DNA of 64,000 bases, from positions 1,329,501 to 1,393,500 of the forward strand of contig NZ_CP087715.1 in NCBI RefSeq assembly GCF_020991125.1, given 5' to 3'. The notes below the pieces were generated by a model. The model had not been told where the DNA came from. It made no database searches and saw only the letters and a list, made by a program, of their open reading frames with translations. This document shows positions 63,619 to 64,000 of this stretch, piece by piece. Each line of letters opens with the position of its first letter. The stretch's first letter is position 1. The DNA comes from Microbulbifer celer. Lineage in GTDB: Bacteria > Pseudomonadota > Gammaproteobacteria > Pseudomonadales > Cellvibrionaceae. The translations under genes were made by a program, and so were the position numbers.

Positions 63619-64000
63619 ATGCCTGTTGTCACCCTCCCTGACGGTTCCCGTCGCGAGTTCTCCAATCCTGTTTCCGTATTCGACGTTGCCAATGATATTG
63701 GTCCCGGTCTGGCGAAAGCTGCCCTGGCTGGTGTGGTCGACGGCAAGGAAGTGGATACCAGTTTTGTCATCGATCACGATACCGATCTCGCGATCGTGAC
63801 CGATCGCCAGCCGGAAGGGCTGGAAATTATCCGTCACTCCACTGCGCACCTGTTGGCCCAGGCGGTCAAGCAGCTCTACCCCGGTGCTCAGGTCACCATC
63901 GGCCCGGTGATCGAAGACGGCTTTTATTACGACTTTGCCTACGAGCGTCAGTTTACCCCGGAAGATCTCGAGAAGATCGAGAAGCGGATGGAAGAGCTGG
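63619..64000 (+). CDS. thrS: Threonyl-tRNA synthetase, N-terminal part (gene continues beyond window)
   Basis: The first about 127 residues: TGS domain ([14 protein letters not shown], then [10 protein letters not shown]) and the start of the second additional domain with the editing-site region ([45 protein letters not shown]). The editing H-x3-H (HSTAH) is present. ATG 63619 has AAAGGAAG about 5 bases upstream. The 3' end lies beyond base 64000. Confidence 0.97.
   Translation, partial: MPVVTLPDGSRREFSNPVSVFDVANDIGPGLAKAALAGVVDGKEVDTSFVIDHDTDLAIVTDRQPEGLEIIRHSTAHLLAQAVKQLYPGAQVTIGPVIEDGFYYDFAYERQFTPEDLEKIEKRMEEL

Overview
The window is a stretch of chromosome from a gammaproteobacterium with moderately high GC. 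Gene order from 32.8 to 48.8 kb (yciK-mupP-ubiG-mtaD, gyrA-serC-pheA-tyrA/aroA-cmk-rpsA-ihfB-lapA-lapB-pyrF) is the arrangement known from Pseudomonas and relatives. The OmpW and OprP-type porins, the fused indolepyruvate oxidoreductase and the protein sequences suggest a marine Cellvibrionales or Microbulbifer-like organism. That genus call is inference; no 16S gene is present. There is no phage, insertion sequence, integron or CRISPR array.

Region by region. 1-8.6 kb: the 3' part of an M16 peptidase gene, a secreted amidohydrolase, a SIMPL-domain lipoprotein, a PLP aminotransferase, glyoxalase I, a patatin-like hydrolase, a GntR/FCD regulator and a small membrane protein. 9-12 kb: a probable polyamine-catabolic pair (SpuC-like transaminase and gamma-glutamylpolyamine synthetase-like ligase). 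12.2-13.1 kb: OmpW. 13.3-18.7 kb: an unnamed glycan-type cluster (glycosyltransferase, methyltransferase, cyclase-like alpha-barrel protein, a second methyltransferase on the other strand, acyltransferase, atypical shikimate-kinase-like protein). 18.8-23.2 kb: an Lrp regulator divergent from a 1195-residue fused indolepyruvate:ferredoxin oxidoreductase. 23.3-25.1 kb: a phosphate-type porin followed by a frameshifted relic of a second porin copy. 25.1-30.4 kb: TraB/GumN protein, two GT4 glycosyltransferases, a PagL-like lipid A deacylase and an unusual sigma-70 factor. 31.6-35.1 kb: murQ, yciK, mupP and ubiG, followed by a 113-bp long inverted repeat. 35.2-49.6 kb: mtaD, gyrA, the serine and aromatic amino acid genes, cmk, rpsA, ihfB, lapAB, pyrF. 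49.7-54.1 kb: a ComEA-like protein and a three-gene epimerase/WecA-like/WbpM-like set that could make and load the first sugar of an O-antigen. 54.2-54.5 kb: two identical tRNA-Asn genes. 54.7-56.7 kb: uvrB. 56.9-62.2 kb: a tightly coupled five-gene ABC export operon with three different adaptor proteins between the ATPase and the MacB-type permease. The end holds a DMT transporter, tRNA-Val and the start of thrS.

Most of the window is conserved housekeeping sequence. The best candidates for undescribed biology are the triple-adaptor ABC operon (56.9-62.2 kb), the small glycan cluster (13.3-18.7 kb), the sigma factor with an insertion between regions 1.2 and 2 (29.2-30.4 kb), and the 113-bp inverted repeat (35.1 kb). 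All functional statements come from reading motifs and family knowledge; no database search was run.
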